A stretch of DNA of 64,000 bases, taken from contig JADJYQ010000001.1 of assembly GCA_016719615.1 (NCBI GenBank), positions 2,020,501-2,084,500 on the forward strand, written 5' to 3'. Positions 46,254-56,025 of the stretch are shown piece by piece. Position numbers and translations under genes: made by a program. Source of the DNA: Saprospiraceae bacterium. Its GTDB lineage: Bacteria; Bacteroidota; Bacteroidia; Chitinophagales; Saprospiraceae. The first letter of the stretch is position 1; the number at the start of each line of letters is the position of its first letter. The notes beneath the pieces are model-generated. The model was not told the DNA's origin. It worked only from the letters and a program-made list of their open reading frames with translations, and did no database searches.

Positions 46254-46892
46254 ATGGTCAAGATTTTAAGCCTGGTGATGTTTTTGGGATTATTCCAAAC
46301 AACTTCTGAGAAAGAAGCCAAAAAGTTAATGGATAAAGTTTCGTCACACTATCAGGCTTTAAAAAGTTTGGAAATACAATTTAGTTATGAATTAAAAGTC
46401 GGCAATAAATCAGACGGAATTCAAAAGGGAAGTCTGATTTCTAAAGGCGAGATGTATAAACTGAGTTTGCCTGATATAGATCTCTATTGCGATGGAACGG
46501 ATCAGTATGCGCATTTGAAAAAAAATAAGGAAATTCAAATTAGCCGCAGAGATGAATCAGACAACCGCTATCATCCGAAAGCATTGGCATCCATTCATAA
46601 ATCCGGATCTTACATTTTTAGAATTGAGGAGAAAATTGTTGAAAAAACAAAAAAGCTGACCGTGATTGAATTTATGCCAAGTGACAAAAATGAAAGCGTC
46701 TTTAAAATCAAACTCTTCATCAATGAATCTGAAAATTTGATAGAAAAGGTACAATGGTTTGAAAAATCAGGCAAAATGACTTTGGTTTCATTTACCAAAA
46801 TGCAAAGCAATAAATCGTTCACAGATGCTTTTTTTAAGCCGGATTATAAAAACCTGAGTGGCGTACATGTAGAAGATTTGCGGGAAGATTGA
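46254..46892 (+). CDS. lolA: Outer-membrane lipoprotein carrier protein LolA
   Basis: LolA takes lipoproteins from the inner to the outer membrane. The 212-residue product has a short signal (MVKILSLVMFLGLFQTTSE) and the family order LMDKVSSHYQALKSLEIQFSYELKV (in pieces), KGEMYKLSLPDIDLYCDGTD and a late SFTKMQSNKSFTDAFFKPD block. Length is as expected. Its start lies 148 bases from the divergent T9SS-cargo gene. Confidence 0.88.
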   Translation: MVKILSLVMFLGLFQTTSEKEAKKLMDKVSSHYQALKSLEIQFSYELKVGNKSDGIQKGSLISKGEMYKLSLPDIDLYCDGTDQYAHLKKNKEIQISRRDESDNRYHPKALASIHKSGSYIFRIEEKIVEKTKKLTVIEFMPSDKNESVFKIKLFINESENLIEKVQWFEKSGKMTLVSFTKMQSNKSFTDAFFKPDYKNLSGVHVEDLRED

Positions 46893-46970
46893 GATTGTAT
46901 CAGAATTTCAAATTTTAGGAAACAAGCATAGTTCGTCTACATCGAATAATTTTATCTAATTTTGTTTCCA

Positions 46971-48476
46971 ATGTTTAGCAGGACTGGCCTGATTCAACGC
47001 GTTGCACGCACCCTTACCCGATTCAATCAAAAGGATTATGGTTTGGCAAGCTATTGTCAGGACAAACTTTTTAAAAATCTCATTGAAACAGCAAGAGACA
47101 CGAGCTTTGGCAAAGCTCATGATTTTAAAAATATCAAGTCCCATCAGGATTATTGCGATCGCGTTCCCTTACGGGATTATGAAGATTTTTTAGAATATAT
47201 GGATGCCATAAAATCTGGCAGGCCGGATATGCTTTGGCCCGGAAGGCCTAAATATTTCTGCAAATCTTCCGGAACAACTTCTGGTAGTAAATACATACCC
47301 ATCACCAAAGCCAGCATCAAAAATCACATCCGGGGTGCCCGAAACGCACTTTTCCATTATATAAGCCAGCATCCGAACACAAGAATTTTTGAAGGAAAAA
47401 TGCTATTCCTCTCCGGCAGCCCTAAATTGGATACATCAGGTGTGATACCGGTTGGTCGATTGTCTGGGATCGTTAACCACGAAATACCGGCATGGTTTCA
47501 AAAAAATAAACTACCAAGTTTTGAAGTCAATTGCATTGAGCCCTGGGAGAAAAAAATTGACCAATTGGTAGCGTCGATCGCTGATCAGGATATCAGAGTT
47601 TTTAGTGGAATACCTCCATGGATTCAAATGTTTAGCGAACGATTATTGGAATATACCGGAAAACAAACGGTTATTGATGTTTTTCCGAATCTGGAATTAT
47701 ACCTACATGGCGGTGTCAATTACGGTCCTTATGAAAAGAAACTCAATGAGTTATTTGGAAAACCCCTGACTTTGATTGAAACTTATCCTGCAAGTGAAGG
47801 ATTTATAGCTTTTCAGGATGACTCAAATGATCCCGGATTACAGTTGATCATCAACGACGGAATCTTCTTTGAATTTATCCCAAAATCTGAAATTAAACAT
47901 CCAAATCCAAGCAGGCTGCTTTTGGATAAAGTTCAACTTCATCAGGATTACGCTGTGATTTTAAGCACCAATGCCGGACTTTGGTCTTACCTTATTGGTG
48001 ATTTGGTGCGGTTTGTATCGCTAAATCCTTATAAAATAAGAGTTACAGGCCGGATTAGCCAATTCATTTCAGCTTTTGGGGAACATGTCATTGGTAGTGA
48101 AATAGACCAGGCCATAAGTTTTGCTCAAAAAGCCCATAGTTTTAATGTGGTGGAGTTTACGGTTGCACCACAAGTAAGCCCTACAGATAACAAAAATCCA
48201 TATCACGAATGGTTGATAGAATTTTCTGAGATCCCTAAAAATCTAAATGAAATTGCGCTCACCATCAATAGCCGGCTTTGCGAACTCAATGCTTATTATA
48301 AGGATCTCATCGATGGCAAACTGCTGGACACCCTAAAAATCAGGCCCGTTCGCAGGAATGCTTTTCTGAACTATATGCGAAGTATTGGTCGTCTGGGTGA
48401 ACAATTTAAGGTACACAGACTGAGCAACGACCGCAAAGTGGTTGATGTTTTGTATAAAGACATTGTAGGAAAGTAG
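46971..48476 (+). CDS. GH3-family acyl-adenylate/amide-forming enzyme
   Basis: GH3 proteins belong to the ANL-like adenylating superfamily and are best known in plants for joining amino acids to jasmonate or auxin; the bacterial role is unknown. The product of about 501 residues shows CKSSGTTSGSKYIPIT (the phosphate-binding loop), IETYPASEGFIAFQ and the late WSYLIGDLVRF. The ATG at 46971 is chosen over a TTG at 46962. A TAnnTTTG (TAATTTTG, 46957-46964) ends 6 bases before it. This family is common in Bacteroidota genomes. Confidence 0.85.
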   Translation: MFSRTGLIQRVARTLTRFNQKDYGLASYCQDKLFKNLIETARDTSFGKAHDFKNIKSHQDYCDRVPLRDYEDFLEYMDAIKSGRPDMLWPGRPKYFCKSSGTTSGSKYIPITKASIKNHIRGARNALFHYISQHPNTRIFEGKMLFLSGSPKLDTSGVIPVGRLSGIVNHEIPAWFQKNKLPSFEVNCIEPWEKKIDQLVASIADQDIRVFSGIPPWIQMFSERLLEYTGKQTVIDVFPNLELYLHGGVNYGPYEKKLNELFGKPLTLIETYPASEGFIAFQDDSNDPGLQLIINDGIFFEFIPKSEIKHPNPSRLLLDKVQLHQDYAVILSTNAGLWSYLIGDLVRFVSLNPYKIRVTGRISQFISAFGEHVIGSEIDQAISFAQKAHSFNVVEFTVAPQVSPTDNKNPYHEWLIEFSEIPKNLNEIALTINSRLCELNAYYKDLIDGKLLDTLKIRPVRRNAFLNYMRSIGRLGEQFKVHRLSNDRKVVDVLYKDIVGK

Positions 48477-48689
48477 TCCGTTTTAGATTTCAAATGTAAT
48501 ACTTAGCCATCAGATTTTGCGTTTATCTTACTACATACCACATTTAACAGCCGCCTAACTTTTTGTGTTTTTAAAAATTGATGAGTTGACAGCCTAAAAT
48601 TGGATCTTAAATTTTCAAAAAAGCCTGAATATCAATGGCTTTTAAAGCTATTCACTTAAATTAATTCCATCAGAATTGCAATAATTTCT

Positions 48690-48697
48690 TAAATTTG
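48690..48697 (+). promoter_or_regulatory. Candidate -7 element for bamD
   Basis: TAAATTTG is an exact TAnnTTTG and ends 8 bases before the bamD ATG. No clear TTTG -33 box is seen at the usual distance. The bases 48477-48689 hold no gene. Confidence 0.4.
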
Positions 48698-48705
48698 CGC
48701 CCTTC

Positions 48706-49539
48706 ATGAGAAAAATAGGATTGGGAATCATCGTATTGGCTTTGTTCGTAGTTTCGGGCTGTAAGTCAGGTTATGAGAAGATACGCAATAGCGGGGATCC
48801 TCAGCTCATCTTAAAATCTGCGAATCAACACTATCTGGAAAAGGAATATTTTAAAGCACAAACATTGTATGAATTGGTGCTCACTTCATTCCGGGGCCAA
48901 AAGGAAGCTGAAGAAATTTATTTCAATTATGCGCAAACCCATTTTTACTTAAAGGAATACGATCTTGCTTCCTACCTGTTTAAGAATTTTGCGAATACTT
49001 TTATCAATAGTTCTCGCAAGGAAGAAGCAGATTATTTTTCTGTTTATTCCCTTTATAAAACAGCACCTGCATATAAATTGGATCAAACTGCTACTCAAAA
49101 AGCGATTGAAGGTTTTCAATTGTTTATCAATAGTTATCCGAATTCGCCAAAAGTTGCCGACTGCAACCGACTCATCGATGAATGTCGATCAAAATTAGAA
49201 CTCAAAGCCTTTGAAGCCGGAAAACTTTATTTTGAAATGGATAGTTACCAGTCATCTGTAACGAGTTTTCAAAATTTATTACTCGATTTTCCGGAAACAA
49301 AAAATGATCGGGAAGTAAGACTCATGATTTGTCGTGCATCTTTTCTATTGGCTGAAAACAGTATTTACGAAAAACAAAAAGAGCGCTATTTAGAAGCTTT
49401 AGAATTTACTCAACAATTTTTAAATAAATATCCGAGTGGCAAGCAGAGTGCAGAAGTTAAAGCCCTTGCACAAAAAATTAATCGAAAATTAAAATCCGAA
49501 CCATATGACAGATATCAAAACACGAGTTCAAGGAATTAA
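48706..49539 (+). CDS. bamD: Outer-membrane protein assembly factor BamD
   Basis: BamD is the lipoprotein that joins the BAM complex with its TPR repeats to fold barrel proteins. The 277-residue product has a lipoprotein signal ending in VVSGC (residue 19), then TPR units starting with ANQHYLEKEYFKAQTLYELV and FNYAQTHFYLKEYDLASYLF, with DNP-like SYPNSPKVADCNRLIDECR. Length and order match the Bacteroidota form. Its end overlaps rpoZ by 35 bases. Confidence 0.92.
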   Translation: MRKIGLGIIVLALFVVSGCKSGYEKIRNSGDPQLILKSANQHYLEKEYFKAQTLYELVLTSFRGQKEAEEIYFNYAQTHFYLKEYDLASYLFKNFANTFINSSRKEEADYFSVYSLYKTAPAYKLDQTATQKAIEGFQLFINSYPNSPKVADCNRLIDECRSKLELKAFEAGKLYFEMDSYQSSVTSFQNLLLDFPETKNDREVRLMICRASFLLAENSIYEKQKERYLEALEFTQQFLNKYPSGKQSAEVKALAQKINRKLKSEPYDRYQNTSSRN

Positions 49540-49849
49540 TCCAAACGTCAAAGCAAGAAATATTTCAGAGTTCACCAGTGAAACTGCTAATATTTATGAA
49601 ACTATCAACGTATTGGCCAAACGTGCCAATCAATTGACAAATGACATTAAAAATGAACTGGTAGAAAAACTGGAAGAATTTGCCACACATTCTGATACCA
49701 TTGAAGAAGTACAGGAAAACAAAGAGCAAATAGAGATTTCAAAGTTTTATGAAAAATTACCGAATCCGGCGATCATCGCAACAGAAGAATATCTCGAAGG
49801 TAAATTGGTTTCAAGTTATCGCAACACCAATCCAGAACCTGAAGTCTAG
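49505..49849 (+). CDS. rpoZ: RNA polymerase omega subunit (Rpb6-like, Bacteroidota type)
   Basis: The 114-residue product has the Bacteroidota omega pattern ETANIYETINVLAKRANQL followed by LVEKLEEFATHSDT. Omega helps RNA polymerase assembly. Its ATG lies 35 bases inside the end of bamD in another frame. bamD-rpoZ-coaBC-porD is a common order in this phylum, which strengthens the call. Confidence 0.85.
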   Translation: MTDIKTRVQGINPNVKARNISEFTSETANIYETINVLAKRANQLTNDIKNELVEKLEEFATHSDTIEEVQENKEQIEISKFYEKLPNPAIIATEEYLEGKLVSSYRNTNPEPEV

Positions 49850-49962
49850 GTTTTTTGCGATTTGAGTCGATCAAACATTTTCATCCATTTTGAAAAACTG
49901 AGGGATGTCAGATTTATTGATCAAATTAGCTTTATTTAAATCCAAATTTTAAATCTATTCAT

Positions 49963-51183
49963 TTGGACAACCGGGAAAATATTTTGGGAGGACGCAAAAT
50001 CATTCTAGGAATTACCGGGAGCATCTCTGCGTACAAAGCCGCCATTTTATTGCGCTTATTAACTAAAAGTGGTGCTGAAGTCCAGGTCATTATGACCGAT
50101 GCGGCCAAAGAATTTGTCGGACCGCTTACACTGGCCACTTTAAGCAATAAGCCAGTCTTACATTCAATGGTTCATGATCAGCAATGGTCGCAACACGTAC
50201 AATTAGGACTTTGGGCTGACTTACTCATCATTGCACCAGCCAGTGCCCATACACTTGCCAAATTGGCCAACGGACTTGCAGATAACCTGCTATGTGCAGT
50301 TTACCTTTCAGCCAAATGTCCTGTAATGTTAGCTCCGGCCATGGACGTTGATATGTGGCATCATCCTTCTACACAAAATAACATCCAAACGCTTGAATCT
50401 TACGGCAATATTATTGTACCCGTCGAAGAAGGTCCGCTAGCAAGTGGCCTCGAAGGCAAAGGCCGTCTTGCGGAACCGGAAAATATCTTTGCCGCAGTTC
50501 AGCAATTTTTTGATCCTGATCAGGCGTTTCTTAAAAAAAAAGTACTGATCACAGCCGGACCAAGCTATGAAGCTATCGATCCGGTGCGTTTTATTGGAAA
50601 TCACTCCTCTGGTAAAATGGGAATCCGACTTGCCGAACAGGCAGCACAATTAGGGGCTGAGGTCCAGTTGATTTTAGGCCCCAGTTCAGAAGTTATTTCA
50701 TCGCATCCCAATCTTCATATACATCGCATTTGCTCCGCAGAAGAGATGTTTGAAGAAGTAAATAAACATTCAACTCAAACTGATATTTTCATTTTGGCTG
50801 CTGCAGTTGCCGATTTCAAGCCCGAATCTGTTGCTTCGCAAAAACTCAAAAAAGAACAAAAGGATATACTGGAACTAAAGCTCATCCCTACAACTGATAT
50901 TGCAAAATTCCTGGGCGAACAAAAAAGGCCGGATCAGTTCATTTGTGGGTTTGCTCTGGAGACGGAAAATATAATAGAGAACGCCAAATCCAAGTTAAAC
51001 AAGAAAAACATGGATATGATCGTTATCAATTCGCCCAACGACGAGTTATCTGCTTTTGGATTTGATACGAATAAAATTTCCATATTGGATAATTCGGGAA
51101 AATTGGTTTCCTTTGAATTACAAACGAAAAAAGAAGCTGCAACAAGCATTTTAAAAGCCATCATCACAAGTATCCGTACATGA
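49963..51183 (+). CDS. coaBC: Phosphopantothenoylcysteine decarboxylase / phosphopantothenate-cysteine ligase
   Basis: CoaBC makes 4'-phosphopantetheine for coenzyme A. The N-terminal flavoprotein domain (about residues 1-180) shows GITGSISAYKAAILLRLL, PASAHTLAKLANGLADNLL and the APAMDVDMW block. The C-terminal synthase domain starts with KVLITAGPSYEAIDPVRFIGN and ends with DMIVINSPNDELSAFG. Length is 406 residues, as usual. The only start in reach is a TTG at 49963; the preceding in-frame stop is a few codons upstream. It overlaps porD by 4 bases. Confidence 0.94.
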   Translation: MDNRENILGGRKIILGITGSISAYKAAILLRLLTKSGAEVQVIMTDAAKEFVGPLTLATLSNKPVLHSMVHDQQWSQHVQLGLWADLLIIAPASAHTLAKLANGLADNLLCAVYLSAKCPVMLAPAMDVDMWHHPSTQNNIQTLESYGNIIVPVEEGPLASGLEGKGRLAEPENIFAAVQQFFDPDQAFLKKKVLITAGPSYEAIDPVRFIGNHSSGKMGIRLAEQAAQLGAEVQLILGPSSEVISSHPNLHIHRICSAEEMFEEVNKHSTQTDIFILAAAVADFKPESVASQKLKKEQKDILELKLIPTTDIAKFLGEQKRPDQFICGFALETENIIENAKSKLNKKNMDMIVINSPNDELSAFGFDTNKISILDNSGKLVSFELQTKKEAATSILKAIITSIRT

Positions 51184-52094
51184 TCAGAAACATCTTCGCA
51201 TCTTTAATTCTCATTCTTTTTGCCAGCTTTGCTTGTTTGTCGCAAGAACTCAACGCAACCGTCCGTGTGATAGCTCCCAATCTCGGACTTAGTGATAAAT
51301 CCATTGTAGCACAAATGGAGCGCAACATCAAAGATTTTCTAAATAATCAAAAATGGACAGCCGATGCCTTCAATCCGGAAGAACGCATCAAATGCAATTT
51401 TCAAATCGTGATCAGTGCCGACAGAGGTGATAATAATTTATTGGTCGATATTTCAGTTCAAGCATCAAGACCTTTGCATAATTCCAATTATGAAACTCCT
51501 TTACTCAATGTTATTGATAAAGGAATACCCATCGTTTTTGATCCTTTCAAGAATCTGGAAAATTCGAAGGAAACGTATTACGATAACCTATCTTCAGTGC
51601 TTACATTCTATGCCTATTTAATATTAGCATTGGATTACGACAGCTTTAGTCTGGAAGGTGGAGAACCGTATTTTCAATTGTTGAATAACATGATGAATAG
51701 TCTGCCATCAAATGTAAGAGGAATGGATGATGCATGGTCGCCTTCGAAAGACAAAAGAAACAACCGATACTTTATAGTAGAAAATCTGACCAACCCCCGG
51801 ATGAAATTATTCAGAAGAGCTTTTTATGAATACCATCGCCAGGCTTTAGATTTATTTTCCAAAGACCCAACGACTGCACGTGCTACACTGAGTAATGTGA
51901 TTAAAGATATTGGCCGCGCCAATGGAAATTATCCGGATACGCATTTTATGAAAATATTTAGTTTCACCAAGCAACAGGAAATTATCGAAATTTTCAAACA
52001 AGGAACACCGCAGGAAAAACAGCAAGTGCGAGAAGTGATGAGCCAGTTGGATCCTGCCAACACAAGTCAATACAATAGTTTTTTAAAATCCTGA
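51180..52094 (+). CDS. porD: Type IX secretion system protein PorD (DUF4835)
   Basis: The 304-residue protein has a signal peptide (ending ACLSQ) and the DUF4835 pattern: ELNATVRVIAPNLGLSDKSIV, FNPEERIKCNFQIVIS, FYAYLILALDYDSFSLEGG and the conserved late YHRQALDLFSKDP. DUF4835 proteins are annotated as PorD in Bacteroidota and are often coupled to coaBC, as here by a 4-base overlap. The molecular function in T9SS is not settled. Length is typical. Confidence 0.85.
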   Translation: MIRNIFASLILILFASFACLSQELNATVRVIAPNLGLSDKSIVAQMERNIKDFLNNQKWTADAFNPEERIKCNFQIVISADRGDNNLLVDISVQASRPLHNSNYETPLLNVIDKGIPIVFDPFKNLENSKETYYDNLSSVLTFYAYLILALDYDSFSLEGGEPYFQLLNNMMNSLPSNVRGMDDAWSPSKDKRNNRYFIVENLTNPRMKLFRRAFYEYHRQALDLFSKDPTTARATLSNVIKDIGRANGNYPDTHFMKIFSFTKQQEIIEIFKQGTPQEKQQVREVMSQLDPANTSQYNSFLKS

Positions 52095-52116
52095 TCCCCT
52101 ATCCAATCCCTGATTT

Positions 52117-52701
52117 ATGAAAAAAAGGAAAATTGCCATTTTCGCGTCCGGTAATGGAACCAATGCCTTACAACTGATCAAACACTTTAAGAATCACGAT
52201 CATATTCAGATTGGATTGATCGTCACCAACTCAAATAAAGCAGGCGTGATTGATATCGCAAAAGAACACAACATTCCGGTTTCTGTCATCAACAAATCAC
52301 TGCTTGCCAATAACAGTTTCATGACGGCCATGCTCAATCTTTACGACATCGATTTTATTGTTTTGGCAGGATTCCTTTTGCTGATGCCCCCATTTCTGAT
52401 CAAATTATTCGATCAGAAGATGATCAATATCCATCCGGCCCTCCTTCCAAAATTCGGTGGCAAAGGAATGTACGGTTTGAATGTGCATCAGGCAGTAATT
52501 AATGAAGGTGATACTGAATCCGGCATGACCATACACTACGTCAACGAAATGTATGATCGCGGTAAAATTATTTTCCAGGCCAAGTGCAAAGTAGAACGAA
52601 AAGACAGTGCAGACAAACTCAGCAAAAAAGTCCAGGAACTCGAACATCAATATCTACCGGAGTGGACGGAGAAGTTGGTGATGCAGACACGGTTTATATG
52701 A
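52117..52701 (+). CDS. purN: Phosphoribosylglycinamide formyltransferase
   Basis: PurN adds a formyl group from 10-formyl-THF to GAR in purine synthesis. The 194-residue product shows the N-terminal FASGNGTNALQLI, the catalytic-loop MINIHPALLPKFGGKGMYG in pieces, and SGMTIHYVNEMYDRGKI. The Asn-His-Asp set expected in the family is present in INIHPALLP and YDRG-context text. It ends the bamD-to-purN run. Confidence 0.92.
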   Translation: MKKRKIAIFASGNGTNALQLIKHFKNHDHIQIGLIVTNSNKAGVIDIAKEHNIPVSVINKSLLANNSFMTAMLNLYDIDFIVLAGFLLLMPPFLIKLFDQKMINIHPALLPKFGGKGMYGLNVHQAVINEGDTESGMTIHYVNEMYDRGKIIFQAKCKVERKDSADKLSKKVQELEHQYLPEWTEKLVMQTRFI

Positions 52702-52730
52702 TTTTCCATTTACTACAAATCATTAACCAC

Positions 52731-53582
52731 TTATTGAACAATGAGTTTTTTAAGGTATAGTGTAGCCCCATTGTAAATCCTTAAAAAATACAAGCCCCTT
52801 TTTAAATCTCTAATGTCAATATCCATTGAATTATAATTACCTCGGCTTTTTCCTTTAGAGTCGAATATTTCTACCAGAAAATGTTTATTTAAATTTGCAC
52901 CTCCAATTTGCACCATTCCAAAAGCGGGATTAGGAGTTAAATAGACATCCCCCAAATCTTTTTTTGAATTATCATCGACGCTAGAAATATAGCTTAGACT
53001 AAAATTGTCAATTTGATTCCAGCTTCGGTGGCCTACTTTGTTTTTGATCGTTATATACTTCGAATTCTGCGTTGCCTTGAATATTTTATGCACTTCTACC
53101 CATGTCATACGCTGAGGAAATGCGGTATCTATAAATCTGCCAAATACGGTGTCTGATAAAGATTCCCCAATATAAACTTCGGCAATTGTATCGTGATTCG
53201 TAGCGTTACCGAATGAATAAAAACGGAGGGAATACATTTCGCCCGGCTCCAGTTCTTTATCCAATTCAAGGGCCACAGCATCCGATGTGAGACCGGTATA
53301 ACTCTCACCGGCCAATCCTATACAAAACTTATTGCTTTGAGGATCCACGAAGCAATCAAACGTATGGATATCAATTTGACCGGGATCCATCCTACCTGTA
53401 TTGTTTTTTCCAAATGCATACACATAAGCCATACGTTTATTGAAATCTTTATCCGACAAATTAAATACGCATGATTGAGCATTTACATTTTCAAAATCTC
53501 CGTTCCGAAATTGTTGGGCTTGCATTAAATTTAGCAAAAACATGTACGTACATGGAGCCAGAATAAGAACTAACTTGTTCAT
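52731..53582 (-). CDS. Secreted protein with T9SS type A sorting domain
   Basis: After a signal peptide (ending LMQAQQ) comes a domain of about 180 residues that opens with NGDFENVNAQSC and carries YSLRFYSFGNATNHDTIAEV, like the jelly-roll binding modules of Bacteroidota cell-surface proteins. The last about 75 residues (LTPNPAFGMVQIGGANLNKH to LKRGLYFLRIYNGATLYLKK) form a type A sorting domain, so T9SS export is expected. No enzyme motif is seen. It overlaps the upstream gene by 4 bases and is the last of three genes. Confidence 0.78.
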   Translation of the reverse strand: MNKLVLILAPCTYMFLLNLMQAQQFRNGDFENVNAQSCVFNLSDKDFNKRMAYVYAFGKNNTGRMDPGQIDIHTFDCFVDPQSNKFCIGLAGESYTGLTSDAVALELDKELEPGEMYSLRFYSFGNATNHDTIAEVYIGESLSDTVFGRFIDTAFPQRMTWVEVHKIFKATQNSKYITIKNKVGHRSWNQIDNFSLSYISSVDDNSKKDLGDVYLTPNPAFGMVQIGGANLNKHFLVEIFDSKGKSRGNYNSMDIDIRDLKRGLYFLRIYNGATLYLKKLIVQ

Positions 53583-55219
53583 TTTGTCTTTATTAGTTTG
53601 CCAGCGTAAATCAACACATTCAATTCATTCCTCAATTCCACAATATAGCTTGCTTCGGGCAACTCTTTGATATTTAAAATATTGTTTTGGAAGGATAAGT
53701 CCTTTTGCAAAATCAAATGTCCTTTCAAATCATAAAGATTTAATTTGAAAAGGCCCTCTTCCTCAATTTCAACTTTGATCCAATCTGTTGCTGGATTTGG
53801 CATTAGAATCATCGACTTTTTTAATTCAGTTCCCTGCTGTGTTTTTGTCAATGCATCAAGATCCCATAAGGCTGTAATGTATCGTTCCGTTTGCTCATAC
53901 TCACCTACTTTTAAATGTGCTTGTCGATATCTGGTTCCCGTTAATATTTTATTGGGTTCAATTTCATACATACATACAAAATCTCCAATGTTAAAACTGT
54001 CTTTTGTTATGATTTCTGAATGCAGCTTAATATTTCCATTTCCATCGGATTTATAAAATGCAAATCCCGTTTTGGTCTTATCGCCGGTCTCTCTGCATAT
54101 CAACAACACGCCAGGCTCATTTTTAAATTTAAGAACCCCACTACATAATCCAAATCCTTCATTTGTTCTTGTTGGCAAAAGAATTTCTTCCTTCAAATTT
54201 CCTTCATAGTCAAAAATAAAAATGTGTTGCAAAGGATACTCATTCTTGATATACTCCTTTCCAATCACTCCTATAATACCGTCTTCTACTTTAATCAAAT
54301 TATATTCCTTAATATTTGACATTTGATCAGTAACATCAAAAGAAGCCAATTCTTTTAAATTTTGATCCAGCAGAAATATTTTAAACTCCATAGTATCTCC
54401 GGTCAGATATGGATTATTTTTAAAAGTATGAAGCAATCTAACTATAGTATCAAATTGCTGGTTGTTTAAAATAGGTGCTTCTGTATATGGGATCAGGTTT
54501 TTATAGGTTCCGGTCATCGTGTGAACATACTCAAGCTTCTTATATCTTCCAATTGAGTCCAACCGTGTTCTGGCAATGTCAAATGCCGGAATTTTCACAT
54601 TTTCTCTTGTGGTATATACTAGATAATCACCATTGGTATCCTTATGCAAATAAGAATGCAAATTGAACTGAACCTTAAATGATGGGTAGGTAGAGTCCTC
54701 AATGGGGGAATGAAACTTATAAATTTCCCTGCCTGTTTCCAGATCATATTTACGTATGCTAAGTTTGCCATTATCCCACATAGGGTACAACCAAAAGACG
54801 GTATCATAATTGTACCGGAAATTCAATAATTCCAGTTGATTTTCTTCATTGATAAAATATCGGTTGGTGTATTCCCGTTTAGGAGAGTGTCTTAAATCAT
54901 AGGCATTGCTCCACAATGATTTTCCCGTTTTTAAGTCTAGTTTTTCAATAAAATTTCCAGATTCGGTTTCAAAAATATTTAAATAAACCAAATACAAGGC
55001 TCCATTATGGACGAGAATTTTCCGTTCTGCAGGAACCCAAAAATAATCCATACCAGTCCGGCCTTTATAACCAATAGCAGAAGAGTCCATGGCCGCATGC
55101 GCCCATATCGGTTGTTTATTTGAAAAAATATCAGCTAATGGATCTCTTTGACCAAAAAGGCTGGTGAATGAAAGTAAATGGACTATAAAACTTACATATT
55201 TAACTTTGGAATCGTACAT
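53579..55219 (-). CDS. Large secreted protein with T9SS type A sorting domain
   Basis: From the ATG at 55219 the product has 546 residues. A signal peptide (YVSFIVHLLSFTSLFGQ) leads to about 430 residues of beta-rich text that look like a propeller: GALYLVYLNIFETESGNFIE, LDLKTGKSLWSN and KYDLETGREIYKFHS recall PQQ/WD-like blades. The last about 75 residues (LMPNPATDWIKVEIEEEGL to PEASYIVELRNELNVLIYAGKL) form a type A sorting domain. No function can be named. The start at 55258 in the upstream gene would add 13 residues before the signal. The middle gene of three. Confidence 0.75.
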   Translation of the reverse strand: MYDSKVKYVSFIVHLLSFTSLFGQRDPLADIFSNKQPIWAHAAMDSSAIGYKGRTGMDYFWVPAERKILVHNGALYLVYLNIFETESGNFIEKLDLKTGKSLWSNAYDLRHSPKREYTNRYFINEENQLELLNFRYNYDTVFWLYPMWDNGKLSIRKYDLETGREIYKFHSPIEDSTYPSFKVQFNLHSYLHKDTNGDYLVYTTRENVKIPAFDIARTRLDSIGRYKKLEYVHTMTGTYKNLIPYTEAPILNNQQFDTIVRLLHTFKNNPYLTGDTMEFKIFLLDQNLKELASFDVTDQMSNIKEYNLIKVEDGIIGVIGKEYIKNEYPLQHIFIFDYEGNLKEEILLPTRTNEGFGLCSGVLKFKNEPGVLLICRETGDKTKTGFAFYKSDGNGNIKLHSEIITKDSFNIGDFVCMYEIEPNKILTGTRYRQAHLKVGEYEQTERYITALWDLDALTKTQQGTELKKSMILMPNPATDWIKVEIEEEGLFKLNLYDLKGHLILQKDLSFQNNILNIKELPEASYIVELRNELNVLIYAGKLIKTK

Positions 55220-55254
55220 AATAATTCGTTTATAATTAAAACTAATTTCATTTG

Positions 55255-56025
55255 TCACTGACAGCTATGGTCATCGCAATCGCCGTATTCCGTACCACCA
55301 TAACACGGATCCAGGGTATCCTCGGCACAATCTCCAAAATCAGTAAAGGAGGGAGTTCCTTCCTGATAAGTAGTACCCGTCCAACACCAGGGTGTTTCCT
55401 TTTTGCAACAAGCGGTGCCACAGATCAATTGGCTCCATGCCGTGCGAGGTGGCTCCTCGTTCGGATATTCTATTACACACCAAATATAACAAAGTGCTGA
55501 ATAATATTCTACGGCAAACACACCAAAACTTCCACCACTGCATGGAAATGTGTCTCTGTAAGCAGTATTTGCAAATAATTGTCCTACCAGATATCTTTCC
55601 AGGGATTTTTTGGCCTTAGCATAAAACAAATCCATCTCGGCTACCAGTGTGGCATAATCCGGAACTGCGGCGATGGAGTCCCACCTGTCCAACAGGGAGT
55701 CGCAGCCATTGGTAAGTAAAGATATTTCGAAATTCGTTATGACATATTTTGATAATTGTCCTAATACGCGACATCTCCATAAATCATAAGTCGCATAAAC
55801 CTGACAGGGAGAATACCCTTCTACATTGAGCAATTGGACCGCGGCTGTTGCAACCTTCTCGCAGTCGTCCTGCTCTTCTTCGTCAAAACAGAATTCATCA
55901 GATCTTAAGGTAAGATTGGAATTCGATTTTTCATCCGTAAAACGGGAGTCTTCGGGGTTGCTTACTTCACAGGAGAAAAATCCTACCGTGAAAATTAAAA
56001 TATAGTAGCAATTATTGAGTTTCAT
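55255..56025 (-). CDS. Cysteine-rich lipoprotein, unknown function
   Basis: The 256-residue product has a lipoprotein signal ending in VGFFSC (residue 19). The mature part is acidic and unusually rich in cysteine, especially in the last 70 residues (LICGTACCKKETPWCW, then DCAEDTLDPCYGG and GDCDDHSC), so several disulfides are likely in an outer-membrane lipoprotein. No family is recognised. It is the first gene of the three-gene set with both T9SS proteins. Confidence 0.6.
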   Translation of the reverse strand: MKLNNCYYILIFTVGFFSCEVSNPEDSRFTDEKSNSNLTLRSDEFCFDEEEQDDCEKVATAAVQLLNVEGYSPCQVYATYDLWRCRVLGQLSKYVITNFEISLLTNGCDSLLDRWDSIAAVPDYATLVAEMDLFYAKAKKSLERYLVGQLFANTAYRDTFPCSGGSFGVFAVEYYSALCYIWCVIEYPNEEPPRTAWSQLICGTACCKKETPWCWTGTTYQEGTPSFTDFGDCAEDTLDPCYGGTEYGDCDDHSCQ

